Origin: Acidobacteriota bacterium
Lineage (GTDB): Bacteria; Acidobacteriota; Holophagae; Acanthopleuribacterales; Acanthopleuribacteraceae
Direction of reading: 5' to 3'
Assembly: GCA_020637335.1 (NCBI GenBank)
Contig: JACJWC010000019.1
Span: forward strand, 1 to 64,000
Length of the DNA: 64,000 nt
The notes below the pieces were generated by a model. The model was not told the DNA's origin. It did no database searches and saw only the letters and a list, made by a program, of their open reading frames with translations. Shown piece after piece: positions 44,331-53,747 of the stretch (position 1 is its first letter; every line of letters begins with the position of its first letter). Made by a program: the position numbers and the translations under genes.

Positions 44331-45484
44331 AGTACCAGGTTCTGATCCTAGAAGATGAGATCGCTTTGCTGCGCGGCCTGGTGCGCGGCTTATCCAAGGT
44401 CCCTTCCCTGGAAATCTTGACCGCCTCCAAAAACGAAGAGGCCAAAAAAATCATTGCCAGTACGAGCCTGGACCTGCTTATTTCCGATTTAAATTTACCG
44501 GATGGTTCGGGGTTGGACTCCATCCAACTCTACCGTGAAAAAGCGCCACATGGGCCTTTGATCGTCATGACCGCCTACCAGAACCAATACGCGGACCGGC
44601 TCCAATACAAAGCAGGCATCACCATCCTGGACAAACCCATTTCCCTGCCCCAATTGCGCAAGGTCGTCGCCGAGCAACTTTTTGAAAATAACCTGGGTAC
44701 GTCCGCCGGCCCTTTCCAGGTTCAGGACTTTTTGCAACTGGCCGCAATCGGTCGTCACTCCATTCGCCTGCGGATCGAAATGGTGAATGGCATGGTCGCT
44801 TTGTGTGATGTGGTCGAAGGCGAAATCTGGAGTGCGCAATTCGGCGAAGAACAAGGTGTGCCCGCCTTATTTCGGTTTCTGGACGAACCCGCTTTTGCAA
44901 TTTCCTATCGATCGCTGGCCCGCCTCCCTTCAGAGCGCAATGTGGAACAACCGCTCCAAGGGCTGCTGCTCGAATTTGCCCGTCAAAAGGATGAAGCGAC
45001 GTTGACCCGCAGCGGAACCTATGAAATGCCAACGCCCGTCATTCAGGAGCGGTTGTCCTGGAACCTGGAGAAAGGCCCCTTCAACCGCTTTTGCCTGGGT
45101 TTACTCAAAAAGGAGCCCTGGAACTTTGTGGGCATTGTCGATCTGGACCAAGCCAGTTTAATCGGTTTGGCGCATAAATTTCCCTTTTTGACCCGTGACC
45201 TGATCAATAAAGGTCTGGCCATCCTGCAGGAGGCTTTTCGCGGGCCACGTCTCAAAAAATTTGAAAAATTATTAGGCGAATACCAAGGTCAGACCGTACA
45301 TAACAGCATCGAAGCACTTCAATACCGGGCAGGTCTGTATTGGATTCGCGCCGAACTCATCCCGGGTAGCCCACTTGCCTTTATGGCTGTGTGTGTATCT
45401 CAAGAAATGGCCTACGAGCATGAAAACTGGTCGAAACATCTCGGCTCAGTGGCTGAGTTGTGGCAGAACCATCAAAATGCGTAA
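44327..45484 (+). CDS. Response regulator with DUF4388 output
   Basis: A 385-residue protein. The receiver (1-120) has the acidic pair in LILEDE, phosphoacceptor Asp54 (LISDLNLPDG), VMTAY and LDKPIS. The second part (about 125-205) is a DUF4388/PatA-like domain (PFQVQDFLQLAAIGRHSIRLRIE, key part DFLQLAAIGRHS) found in many Gram-negative regulators. The last ~150 residues show no family I can name with certainty; a roadblock-type fold is possible. Partner of the histidine kinase, whose gene overlaps it by 4 bases. Confidence 0.9.
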   Translation: MKYQVLILEDEIALLRGLVRGLSKVPSLEILTASKNEEAKKIIASTSLDLLISDLNLPDGSGLDSIQLYREKAPHGPLIVMTAYQNQYADRLQYKAGITILDKPISLPQLRKVVAEQLFENNLGTSAGPFQVQDFLQLAAIGRHSIRLRIEMVNGMVALCDVVEGEIWSAQFGEEQGVPALFRFLDEPAFAISYRSLARLPSERNVEQPLQGLLLEFARQKDEATLTRSGTYEMPTPVIQERLSWNLEKGPFNRFCLGLLKKEPWNFVGIVDLDQASLIGLAHKFPFLTRDLINKGLAILQEAFRGPRLKKFEKLLGEYQGQTVHNSIEALQYRAGLYWIRAELIPGSPLAFMAVCVSQEMAYEHENWSKHLGSVAELWQNHQNA

Positions 45485-45534
45485 ATTTTGCGACAAGACC
45501 TAATCCCTCTTACAAAAATCCCGATAACATCCTC

Positions 45535-46032
45535 ATGAACATTTCCACCCCCTTAGACTTATCCGTACAAAAACCCCAGCTGGTCGGTATGGGTGACTTT
45601 CAAATCAGCCGCAATACCCCTTTAAAGTCCGTTTCCTTGGGTGGCTGTGTGTCCCTCATTTTTGTCGCACCTCCGATTGCGGGTATGGCCAATGTCGTAT
45701 TACCCGACTCCAGCCTCGACCGCCAAAAATCGACAATCATTCCCGGTTTTTTTGCAGATTCTGCTGTCGCCAAGTTACACGAAGGCATGCTCGCCCTTGC
45801 ACCGGAACCGCAAACTTGGTGCATTGCGCTAGTCGGTGGGGGCCAATTGGCGCATCCGCGCTTTCGGCTCGGAGAAAAGATTGCCAATGCCATCATCCAG
45901 CAGTTGAAGCTGTTTGGATTGCAACCACACAAACAGGATTTGGGCGGTAACGAATCCAAAATTGCCGTAGTTTCGCCTAGCAGTGGGGAAATCACCGTAG
46001 AACGACCCGGAGGATTATTACAAATCCTATGA
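45535..46032 (+). CDS. cheD: CheD-like protein lacking the catalytic His
   Basis: A 165-residue CheD homologue. CheD deamidates chemoreceptor Gln residues with a Cys-His-Thr triad and also stimulates CheC. Here the Cys is kept (SLGGCV, Cys38), but the His of the HVMLP motif is Asn53 (GMANVVLPDS) and the Thr six residues before the Cys is Ser32. Deamidase activity is therefore doubtful. No clear ribosome-binding site precedes ATG 45535; ATG 45589 is an alternative. The stop overlaps the HDOD gene (ATGA). Confidence 0.82.
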   Translation: MNISTPLDLSVQKPQLVGMGDFQISRNTPLKSVSLGGCVSLIFVAPPIAGMANVVLPDSSLDRQKSTIIPGFFADSAVAKLHEGMLALAPEPQTWCIALVGGGQLAHPRFRLGEKIANAIIQQLKLFGLQPHKQDLGGNESKIAVVSPSSGEITVERPGGLLQIL

Positions 46033-46898
46033 ATGAACAAACCGCATTAATCGTAAAAAAAATCAGCGATCTTCCGCCCTTATCTGCCTCCACTTTGGCC
46101 ATTATCAACATGCTCTCGGCAGATCATTTCCACATGAAGGAATTGGTCAATTTGATCCAGCAGGATGTCAGCCTTTCAACCCTTTGCTTGAAAACGGTCA
46201 ATAGTGCTGCCTTTGGCTTAAGCAAACCCGTTGATACCATTCAGCGTGCGGTTACTTTTTTAGGCTCGCAAAAATTAACCGAGCTCGCGCTCAAAACGTC
46301 CGTTGGCAAAATCGTCAAGGTTCGTTTGGCCGGTTATGGCGCTATGGAAATGGATCTCTGGGAGCACTCGCTCAAGTCCGCGATAGCGGCTCGCCTGATT
46401 GGTCCCAACATCGACCCCAATCTCAACGCGGACCTGGCCTATGCTTTGGCCTTGACCCACGATATCGGAAAGGTAGTTTTCTCGGCGCTTCTGGAGGTCA
46501 AGGTCCGTGAATTGCAAAAGGCCCAGGGCCAACAAACGAATTTCTTGGCCATCGAATCCGATTTGTTTCAGTGTAACCATGCAGAAGTTGGCGCCATGTT
46601 GGCCCGTGAGTGGAACTTACCCCAAGTCTTTATCGATGTCATCGCCCACCACCACACGCCCAGTTTGTGCCCTGCCCCCCACCGGAGCTTGGCCTTAGTT
46701 GTGCACCTCGCCGATTTGTTGGCCATGTTGAGCGGTACTGGAACGGGCGTCGACAGCCTATATTATGAACTCGATCCTCTGGCCTTGGACTTGATCGAAC
46801 GGGATGCGCGCTGGCATGAAGAGGAGATCTGGAAGCTGATCCTCAACCTCAACTACGAATTTAATCTAGTCCTTCAAAACGAGGCCATGGCCTCTTAA
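46029..46898 (+). CDS. HDOD domain signalling protein
   Basis: A 289-residue single HDOD domain protein. The start ISDLPPLSASTLAIINMLS and QDVSLSTLCLKTVNSAAFGLSKPV (key part CLKTVNSAAFG) are typical, with DIGKVVF and NHAEVGAMLAREWNLP further on. HDOD proteins are HD-GYP relatives that lost nucleotide hydrolysis and act as adaptors in signalling. The gene overlaps cheD by 4 bases and ends against cheR with 4-base convergent overlap. Confidence 0.92.
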   Translation: MNEQTALIVKKISDLPPLSASTLAIINMLSADHFHMKELVNLIQQDVSLSTLCLKTVNSAAFGLSKPVDTIQRAVTFLGSQKLTELALKTSVGKIVKVRLAGYGAMEMDLWEHSLKSAIAARLIGPNIDPNLNADLAYALALTHDIGKVVFSALLEVKVRELQKAQGQQTNFLAIESDLFQCNHAEVGAMLAREWNLPQVFIDVIAHHHTPSLCPAPHRSLALVVHLADLLAMLSGTGTGVDSLYYELDPLALDLIERDARWHEEEIWKLILNLNYEFNLVLQNEAMAS

Positions 46899-47761
46899 GC
46901 TTTGTTGGGAACGTGAACCACCGTTTCTAAATGGCGTTCCTGTTTAAAGATTTGTTTATCCACCAACAGGTTTTCACTGGAGCCCACGACAACAAATCCA
47001 TCATCGACAATTATTTCGTGGAATTGGCGAATCACTTTCTTTTGGGTTTCTTCATCAAAGTAGATCAGGACATTGCGACAAAAGATGACATCGAAGCCAC
47101 CTAAATTGAGAAATGGGTCCTTTAAGTTGAGTCGTTGAAAGGTGACCATCTTCCGAATGGACTCATTGGCGTACCAATAATCGCCTTCTTTAGAGAAGAA
47201 TTTGTCCCGGTAGCGATCGCCCAACCCGCGGGCAATTTCGACAGTGTTGTAGCGACCCTCAACGGCCTGAACCAGGACCTGAGTGCTGAAATCGGTGGCG
47301 AGGATGCGGAAATCCTCAACGGCAACGCCTGTAAACCAATTGCGTTCCACATATTCTGAAATGAGCATGGCCAAGGAATACGGCTCTTGACCCGTGCTGC
47401 AGGCAGCACACCAAATATCCACTTTCGGTCCGCGCCGGGCCGGAATCGCCGCTTTGCGCTTTTTGACCCGTTGACACAAATTGGGCAAGAGGGATTGGCT
47501 AAAGGCATCAAAGGGATGTTTATCGCGAAAAAAACTGGTTTCGTGGGTCGTCATAGACATGAGAACCCGGTCGCGCAAGGCGAAATTATCGCGCCGTTGT
47601 AATTTTTGATATAACTCGCTAAAAGAACCCAACTTTTCGGCCTTTAAGACCGGAGTCAATCTCTGTTTAACCAGATAGCTTTTGTCTTCATTGATGAAGA
47701 TGCCACTGGCCTGGTGGATGAATTGGGCAAGAAGCTGAAACTCCTCGGCAGTGAGATTCAT
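46895..47761 (-). CDS. cheR: Chemotaxis methyltransferase CheR
   Basis: A 288-residue SAM-dependent methyltransferase that methylates glutamates of chemoreceptors. The N-terminal helical domain (1-80) precedes the catalytic domain: TTHETSFFRD at the start, IWCAACSTGQEPYSLAM for SAM binding, ILATDFSTQVL and VIFCRNVLIYFD. It overlaps the cheB stop by 4 bases (ATGA) and is translated after it. Confidence 0.95.
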   Translation of the reverse strand: MNLTAEEFQLLAQFIHQASGIFINEDKSYLVKQRLTPVLKAEKLGSFSELYQKLQRRDNFALRDRVLMSMTTHETSFFRDKHPFDAFSQSLLPNLCQRVKKRKAAIPARRGPKVDIWCAACSTGQEPYSLAMLISEYVERNWFTGVAVEDFRILATDFSTQVLVQAVEGRYNTVEIARGLGDRYRDKFFSKEGDYWYANESIRKMVTFQRLNLKDPFLNLGGFDVIFCRNVLIYFDEETQKKVIRQFHEIIVDDGFVVVGSSENLLVDKQIFKQERHLETVVHVPNKA

Positions 47762-48792
47762 AGCAGGAGCGCTCCCTTCTTGATTTGACTGACCACCGCT
47801 TCAGCAATGCGATCCAAGGGTAATACGGCATCGGCCAGACCGGCTTTGACCACCGAACCGGGCATGCCCCAGACCACACTGCTTTTCTCGTCCTGGGCCA
47901 CAACCCAGACCCCATTTTGTTTTAAGGCCCGAGTCCCTTCTCGGCCGTCTTCGCCCATCCCGGTCAACATGATCGCCACAGAAGCGCGACCGTAATACTG
48001 GGCCGCACTGCCAAACAAGACGTCAACACTCGGACGACAGCCATGGACGGGCCGATCACGTGAAATTTGAAGGCTCATCTGGCGTTGACTATCGCGTTCA
48101 ACGGTCATGTGGAAGCCGCCCGGGGCCAGGTAAACACAATTTAACTGGACCCGTTCGCCAGCTTCACCTTCCTTAACCTTTCGCTTCATGGCCTCGGAAA
48201 GCGAATGGGCCAAAGAAACCGTAAATTTGGGCGGCATGTGTTGGGCAATAAAAATAGGCACCTCCAGGCTGGCCAAGCCAGGCAACAAGGTCATTAAGGC
48301 ATTGGGTCCACCGGTGGAGCTGCCAATAAAAATGCCTTGTTTAAGGGTTTTCATGACATGAACAGGATTGCTCCCAAACACCGGCGAGACGCTGGCTGTA
48401 GGCAACTCAACAGCCACCGCTATGGGCGAGGGTTTGGGCTCAAATCCATTGCGCAATTTGGAAAGGAGCGGAATTTCAGAACCTTTGACCGAAAAATTGG
48501 GCTTTTCGATGCAATAACCTTCTTCCGGCAGGACTCGGCCATGATTGGACCCGCACAAAAATATCCAGCGTGAACCCACTTGGCTGCGCAATAGGTTTTG
48601 GTGCGGTGGGGCTTCCTCGCGGCTAATGGTCCAGAAGATATTTTCCGGCTTACAGCTCTTCAACTGGTTTTCGGCCAACTTTTCCTCAAATACGGAGCCC
48701 AAGGCAGTCCAGCCCAATTGGCTGCGCAACATTTCGTCCAGCATGGTGCGGAACATGCGCGATCCATCTTTAATAAAAAAGGATTGACTCAT
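47758..48792 (-). CDS. cheB: Chemotaxis methylesterase CheB with degenerate receiver
   Basis: A 344-residue protein. ATG 48792 is chosen; a TTG 12 bases earlier is too close to GGGAGG. The C-terminal catalytic domain is intact: GSSTGGP (nucleophile Ser), AQHMP (His) and MLTGMGEDG (Asp). The N-terminal ~110 residues have the outline of a receiver domain (FFIKDGSRMFRTMLDEMLRS corresponds to VDDSxxMRxxL), but the phosphoacceptor position reads Thr55 (ENIFWTIS) where Asp is expected, and one of the acidic pair is missing. The enzyme probably is not controlled by CheA phosphorylation. Divergent from cheA. Confidence 0.9.
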   Translation of the reverse strand: MSQSFFIKDGSRMFRTMLDEMLRSQLGWTALGSVFEEKLAENQLKSCKPENIFWTISREEAPPHQNLLRSQVGSRWIFLCGSNHGRVLPEEGYCIEKPNFSVKGSEIPLLSKLRNGFEPKPSPIAVAVELPTASVSPVFGSNPVHVMKTLKQGIFIGSSTGGPNALMTLLPGLASLEVPIFIAQHMPPKFTVSLAHSLSEAMKRKVKEGEAGERVQLNCVYLAPGGFHMTVERDSQRQMSLQISRDRPVHGCRPSVDVLFGSAAQYYGRASVAIMLTGMGEDGREGTRALKQNGVWVVAQDEKSSVVWGMPGSVVKAGLADAVLPLDRIAEAVVSQIKKGALLL

Positions 48793-48999
48793 CCGGACTG
48801 CCAACCTCCCTACCCCCTTCTCGACGAAACACGCTTAAAGGTTTAGGCATGAAGCATATATCTGCAGCCTAATTTTTGATTTCAGGCACCTGCAGAATGG
48901 CAGGCGTGTCGCGTGTTGGCTCTTCCCAAAAAGAGGCTCAAGTGCTCGTTCAATCTGCCGATAGAGGCAAAGAGTAGCTTAGCCTTCAGGATGGACATC

Positions 49000-51900
49000 A
49001 TGGCTGTGGACCCCGAAGAACTTGCCAGTTTCGCAGAGGAAGTTGAAGAACACCTTAAAGTCCTCGAGGACGAATTCCTCAAAATTGAGAAAGCACCCGA
49101 GCAGGCGGAAAAAAATTCCATAAACCTCCTGTTTCGCGCAGCACATACCATCAAGGGCTGTGCGTCTTTTTTGGATCTGCGCAACATCACCCAGGTCACC
49201 CACGTCATGGAGACCCTGCTGGACAAGGTCCGCAATGACCAGATCGTATTGACTGGACCGTTGGTCGACGGGCTTTTATCCGGATTAGACACGCTTAAAA
49301 TGCTCACGGCCGATTTGCAGAATTGTGATGATGAAGATATTTCCGATGTGGAAGCCATGCTCAACGAGTTGGTCACCAGTTCGACGCAAAAAGAAGAAAA
49401 AGTGGAAACCAAGTCGGGGTTGCCCACCCCCATCACACCTCCCCAGGCCGGGCCCGATGCCAATACCGTCGTCGGTCTAAACGGACAAGAAATCGATCTT
49501 TCCAGCATTCCGGTCAGCTATCAAAACGTATATTTCCTGACCTATGGACCCGGCGACTGGAAAAGCTTGGGCAACACGCCTGAACACGTCATTCAGAATT
49601 TGGCCCAAACCGGCAAAGTCGTAGACATGGTCTTCCATCAGGAAACTTCGCAACTGTGGATGGTATTTGTCTCTGCCGCTGGACCCGAAATTATCGAGCT
49701 CATCGCTCAAACCGACGCCGACAAAGCAGTTTTGTTTACGACCCGCAAACCGCGGCCCGTGGGGGAAGAGACACCGGAACCCGCCGCAGCCCCCGAAAAA
49801 TCCAGCAGCCCGAAGCTCGAAGTCAAAGTCAAAACGCCCAGCAAATCCATCGAAAAGAGAGAGCCCAAAGAGGAAATTCGACAGAAAGAGTCGATTCGGA
49901 TCAATGTTGAGTTGCTGGATCATCTGATGCGTCTGGCCGGCGAACTTGTTTTGGTCCGCAACCAACAGCTTCAGGCCATGGGTGATGCGGATACGGCTTT
50001 AAAACACACGGTTCAACGCCTCAACAATGTCACCAGTGAGTTGCAAGAAACGATCATGCGCACGCGCATGCAACCGGTCGGCGTTTTGTTCAACAAGTAC
50101 CCGCGCATCGTGCGCGATCTCGGCAAAAAACTCAGCAAACAGATTGAGTTGGAAATTTCGGGCAACGAGGTAGAGCTGGATAAAAATATTCTGGAAAAAC
50201 TCGCCGACCCCTTAACCCATCTGATTCGCAATTCCTGCGATCACGGTATAGAGCCGCCCCACGAACGATTGGCTTCCGGAAAGGAACCCGTTGGCAAAAT
50301 CATGATTCACGCCTTTCACGAAGGTGGCCAAATCCACATGGAGATTCGCGACAACGGCCGCGGTTTGAACCATAAAAAAATCAAGGCCAAAGCCCTGGAA
50401 CGCGGTCTGAAAACCGAAGCGGAACTCGAGCGTATGAGCGACCATGAGGTCAACCAGCTGATCCTGCTTCCCGGTTTTTCAACCGCCGATTCGGTTAGCA
50501 CGGTTTCGGGCCGTGGCGTGGGTATGGATGTCGTTAAAGAAAACATTAGTTCCTTGGGCGGTGTCCTCGACTTCGACTCGCGTTTTGGCGAAGGCACCAC
50601 CATCCGCATCCGCCTGCCGCTCACCCTGGCCATCCTGCCCAGCTTGATCGTTGGGGTTGGCGAGCTCAAATACGCGATTCCACAAGTTAACGTTGAAGAA
50701 TTGATTTGCTTGTATGACGACCAAGTGCGCAGCAAAATTGAAAGCGCAGGCGGCCAGGAAGTCTTTCGTTTGCGCGACAAATTGTTGCCCCTGGTTCGGC
50801 TGAATGAGGTATTCAACAATTCCACACCCTTTGGTACGCGGGAGTCGGCCAAAATCTGCGATAAATACCGCAAAATCCAGACCGACATTCAAAAGGAAAC
50901 TGAAAAAAGGAAACAGGAAGATCCCACGTACCAGCACGCGCAATCGGTCATGTTTGCTTCATTAAAGGTCGGCGCCCACCGATTTGGACTTATCGTCGAT
51001 CGCATCATTGGAACAGAAGAAATCGTTGTCAAACCCGTTCACAACGCCTTAAAAGGTCTTAAATGTTTTTCGGGCGCGACCGTTATGGGTGATGGTTCTG
51101 TGGCTTTGATTCTCGACGTGCAGGGTATCGCCAAACACGCCAACGTTTCTTTCGAAACCATTCACGCGGGACATCAAGAAGTCAAACGCGATCTGCACAT
51201 GGACGAAAAACAGAACCTCTTACTTTTCCGGGCTGGAAAAAGCGAACAATTCGCCATCCCTCTTGCGGTCATTAAGCGGGTTGAAACGATTGAAAACCAA
51301 CAGATTGAAAGGGTTGGCGACAAGGAATACTACACTGTGGATGGGGTGAGCACCCTGGTCCTTCGGTTGGAACACCTACTCAAAGTGTCACCTACCGTTG
51401 AAAATGAGAACATGTTCCTGCTGCTCCCAAACCACATCAAACGACCATTCGGTATTCTGCTCTCCGAAATCATCGATATTGAAGAAACCATTGTTCACCT
51501 CAACAGCAAATCGCATGTTGAGGATGGGATCGTCGGTACCAGTCTCATCCGCAAGAAAATGACCATCCTTCCCGATATTTATCGCCTGATTGAGATTGCT
51601 GAGCCCTCCTGGTTTGCAGACAAAAACGAGGAAAAGGAAACCAAAAGGCCTTTGCGCATCCTGTTGGTTGAAGACTCGCTTTTCTTTCGCCAACTGGTCT
51701 CCGGCTATTTTGAGGCCAGTGGTTACGAGGTGATCACAGCCGTCGATGGCAAGGAGGGTTTTGAGGTATTTGAAAAAGAGAATGTAGACCTGATTGTCAG
51801 CGATATTCAAATGCCGCACATGGATGGGGTTGAGTTTATTCGCAAAGTCCGCAATGAAAGCCATAACAAACGCATACCCGCCATCGCTTTAACCTCGCTT

Positions 51901-52020
51901 AAAAGCGATCGGGACAAGGATCGCGCCATGCGCGCCGGCTTCAACTACTACGAAATAAAACTTGAACGTGAACAACTCCTGCAAACCGTTAAGGAATGCA
52001 GCAGCCATATCCACGTGTAG
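49000..52020 (+). CDS. cheA: Hybrid CheA kinase with two CheW domains and a receiver
   Basis: A 1006-residue protein. ATG 49000 follows AGGA by 9 bases; ATG 48991 is a close alternative. In order: HPt domain with His49 (AAHTIKGCASFL), a second segment at about 160-260 like a P2-type module, the dimerisation domain (ELVLVRNQQLQAMGD, HTVQRLNNVTSELQET), an ATPase domain (LTHLIRNSCDHGIE, RDNGRGL, VSGRGVGMDVV), two CheW-like domains (about 575-740 and 750-880) and a C-terminal receiver (LLVEDSLFFRQLV, phosphoacceptor in LIVSDIQMPHMDG). It should autophosphorylate and pass phosphate to its own receiver or to others. CheW follows directly. Confidence 0.95.
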   Translation: MAVDPEELASFAEEVEEHLKVLEDEFLKIEKAPEQAEKNSINLLFRAAHTIKGCASFLDLRNITQVTHVMETLLDKVRNDQIVLTGPLVDGLLSGLDTLKMLTADLQNCDDEDISDVEAMLNELVTSSTQKEEKVETKSGLPTPITPPQAGPDANTVVGLNGQEIDLSSIPVSYQNVYFLTYGPGDWKSLGNTPEHVIQNLAQTGKVVDMVFHQETSQLWMVFVSAAGPEIIELIAQTDADKAVLFTTRKPRPVGEETPEPAAAPEKSSSPKLEVKVKTPSKSIEKREPKEEIRQKESIRINVELLDHLMRLAGELVLVRNQQLQAMGDADTALKHTVQRLNNVTSELQETIMRTRMQPVGVLFNKYPRIVRDLGKKLSKQIELEISGNEVELDKNILEKLADPLTHLIRNSCDHGIEPPHERLASGKEPVGKIMIHAFHEGGQIHMEIRDNGRGLNHKKIKAKALERGLKTEAELERMSDHEVNQLILLPGFSTADSVSTVSGRGVGMDVVKENISSLGGVLDFDSRFGEGTTIRIRLPLTLAILPSLIVGVGELKYAIPQVNVEELICLYDDQVRSKIESAGGQEVFRLRDKLLPLVRLNEVFNNSTPFGTRESAKICDKYRKIQTDIQKETEKRKQEDPTYQHAQSVMFASLKVGAHRFGLIVDRIIGTEEIVVKPVHNALKGLKCFSGATVMGDGSVALILDVQGIAKHANVSFETIHAGHQEVKRDLHMDEKQNLLLFRAGKSEQFAIPLAVIKRVETIENQQIERVGDKEYYTVDGVSTLVLRLEHLLKVSPTVENENMFLLLPNHIKRPFGILLSEIIDIEETIVHLNSKSHVEDGIVGTSLIRKKMTILPDIYRLIEIAEPSWFADKNEEKETKRPLRILLVEDSLFFRQLVSGYFEASGYEVITAVDGKEGFEVFEKENVDLIVSDIQMPHMDGVEFIRKVRNESHNKRIPAIALTSLKSDRDKDRAMRAGFNYYEIKLEREQLLQTVKECSSHIHV

Positions 52021-52028
52021 GGGACACC

Positions 52029-52526
52029 ATGGCGCTTGAAAAAACCACCGAAAACCAGGAAATCATTCAGTTCTGCACCTTCCGGCTCCGCAGCCAGTTG
52101 TTTGGGGTCAATATATTGGAAGTAAAGGAAATCGACCGCTTGATGCCTTTTACACCCGTGCATCACGCACCCAGTGAAGTCAAGGGCCTGGTCAATATTC
52201 GCGGCCAAATCTACCTTATCCTGGATTTGTCCGCCCTGCTGGAAGAGGAAGCTCAGGAAGTAAAGCCCGAAAACCGTTTGTTGATTTTCAAGGAGTCAAT
52301 CGGGGAGTCTTTTGGCATCTTAGTCGATCGCATTGGCGATGTGATTGATGTGGCCAGTAAACAAATCACCACCTATGCCGAAAGCAGTTCCGATAAAATC
52401 GTCGCTAAAGCGGGCTCATTTAAAACGGGTGTTTGCCAACTCAAAGACGAATTGATGGTCGTCATCAGTGCCGCAAAAATCCTGGAGTTTGTACACACCA
52501 AAATGAATGGCCACGCAGCCGTTTGA
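52029..52526 (+). CDS. cheW: CheW-type coupling protein
   Basis: A 165-residue CheW domain protein that bridges CheA and receptors. Typical signs are CTFRLRSQLFGVNILEVKEI (key part LFGVNILEVKEI), PSEVKGLVNIRGQIYLILDL (key part GLVNIRGQIYLILDL) and FGILVDRIGDV. Starts 8 bases after cheA with AGGGGA as RBS; ATG 52029. Confidence 0.94.
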   Translation: MALEKTTENQEIIQFCTFRLRSQLFGVNILEVKEIDRLMPFTPVHHAPSEVKGLVNIRGQIYLILDLSALLEEEAQEVKPENRLLIFKESIGESFGILVDRIGDVIDVASKQITTYAESSSDKIVAKAGSFKTGVCQLKDELMVVISAAKILEFVHTKMNGHAAV

Positions 52527-52629
52527 CCGTTAAGCAGATTGCCCAATCCCTGGCCCCAGAGCCAGGCCAGGAAAACGCCCGTAGCAGCAAACGATCCAAG
52601 TAGAATCCATCTTTTGACTGATCCAGGAT

Positions 52630-53388
52630 TTAACGTCGGTCAAAAGCTTGGATTTTGCGCAATTCATCCTCGGCTTTCAAATTTTGTGCAGACCGCCATG
52701 TCATCAGGACAAGCAGGATGGATAGGACGGACAAGCTGGCCAAAACAAGGGTCAGAACTTGGCCGGGCGGACGCATCAACACCGCCAACAGGCCCCACAG
52801 GCCCAGACCGACCAAGCCCAATTGAGGTGTCCCAACCCACCTGCGCAATCCATCAATGCTAAAGGTAAGAGCCAAGGCCAGGACAGCCAGACCAAATAAT
52901 CCAAACCAGATCATTAACCAACCGGATTTTTTCCTGCTCACCGAGACGATTTCAAGCGGACCCATCTGGACTTGGCCATGGCCCAGACCGATCAAATTGA
53001 TTTCCAAACGCACCGGCGCGGGCACTTTTCCCAATGTATCAAACGGCAACTCGAAATTACGCCACTCAAAGGTTCCGGTCAGTTTGGCCATACTTCCCGT
53101 CTCGCCAAGGGTGCGCGTGAAATAACGCGAACCGTCGGGGAACACACTCCACATCTCCAAGTAGGCCATTTGCACCGATTCGCCGCGCACTTGACCTCGA
53201 ACCGCATATTGGGTCCCTTCGATGTCGGGGTTTTCCAGAATCAGAAGCGGGAAGGGTTGGTCTTGGGTCCATTCTCCCTGCCAGACGAATTGGTTTTCCG
53301 ACTTGACAACCTTGCCCGAAAGGAATGAATGACTGACCCAAAAATCGGCTTGTGGCTGGAACCCAAACCAAAACAAGATAACGATCAT
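52630..53388 (-). CDS. Membrane protein with periplasmic beta-sandwich domain
   Basis: A 252-residue protein. A short N-terminal hydrophobic segment is followed by a ~140-residue domain (about 15-150) that looks like a carbohydrate-binding-type jelly roll (YAVRGQVRGESVQ, WRNFELPFDTLGK). Then there are two or three C-terminal helices (LMIWFGLFGLAVLALALTFS, LGLVGLGLWGLLAVLM, VLTLVLASLSVLSILLVLM) and a charged tail. It lies one base after the DUF2089 regulator and is probably its co-transcribed target. Function unknown. Confidence 0.8.
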   Translation of the reverse strand: MIVILFWFGFQPQADFWVSHSFLSGKVVKSENQFVWQGEWTQDQPFPLLILENPDIEGTQYAVRGQVRGESVQMAYLEMWSVFPDGSRYFTRTLGETGSMAKLTGTFEWRNFELPFDTLGKVPAPVRLEINLIGLGHGQVQMGPLEIVSVSRKKSGWLMIWFGLFGLAVLALALTFSIDGLRRWVGTPQLGLVGLGLWGLLAVLMRPPGQVLTLVLASLSVLSILLVLMTWRSAQNLKAEDELRKIQAFDRR

Positions 53389-53389
53389 C

Positions 53390-53695
53390 TTAATCCTCCT
53401 GTTCCTCTCGATACACGTTTAAGAGTTGGTTAAAGGTCTCAGAATCCATTTTTCCGCTCGCAAAAGAGGCGCGCAACGCGGTCTCAAAACGGCTGCGCTC
53501 TTGTGCTTGCGACCAGACCTCGATCTTGGCGATCAATCGATCCAACCGGATCCGAACCGTGGGATAGGACACGTCGTAGATTTTGGCCATTTCTTTGAGC
53601 GAGCCAGAACACAGGATAAAGCGTTTGATAAAAGCAAAATCCTCTGAATCCAAGCCCGCCAACCAGGGTTCCAGATGAGAATCCATGACCACCAT
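53390..53695 (-). CDS. DUF2089-family small regulator
   Basis: A 101-residue protein. The pattern EPWLAGLDSEDFAFIKRFILCSGSLKEMAKIYDVSYPTVRIRLDRLI (core GSLKEMAKIYDVSYPTVRIRL) is the DUF2089 signature, a winged-helix-like DNA-binding unit followed by a helical segment. The family is thought to include transcription regulators. ATG 53695 or ATG 53686; the latter has GGATGGTGG upstream. Perfect 12-base direct repeats lie in its promoter, which would suit autoregulation. Its stop is one base from the downstream membrane protein gene. Confidence 0.85.
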   Translation of the reverse strand: MVVMDSHLEPWLAGLDSEDFAFIKRFILCSGSLKEMAKIYDVSYPTVRIRLDRLIAKIEVWSQAQERSRFETALRASFASGKMDSETFNQLLNVYREEQED

Positions 53696-53718
53696 CCAAC
53701 AAAACTCAACTCAAGCAC

Positions 53719-53747
53719 AATATAATACTTAATTTTATTTAATTCAA
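53719..53747 (-). promoter_or_regulatory. Promoter of the DUF2089 operon
   Basis: On the minus strand: TTGAAT (complement of 53742-53747), a 17-base spacer and TATATT (complement of 53719-53724). The start codon lies 24 bases downstream. Confidence 0.6.

Noticed and set aside
52549..52566. Hairpin CCTGGC/GCCAGG after cheW as a terminator
   Set aside because: Only a 6-bp stem and no T-tract on either strand.
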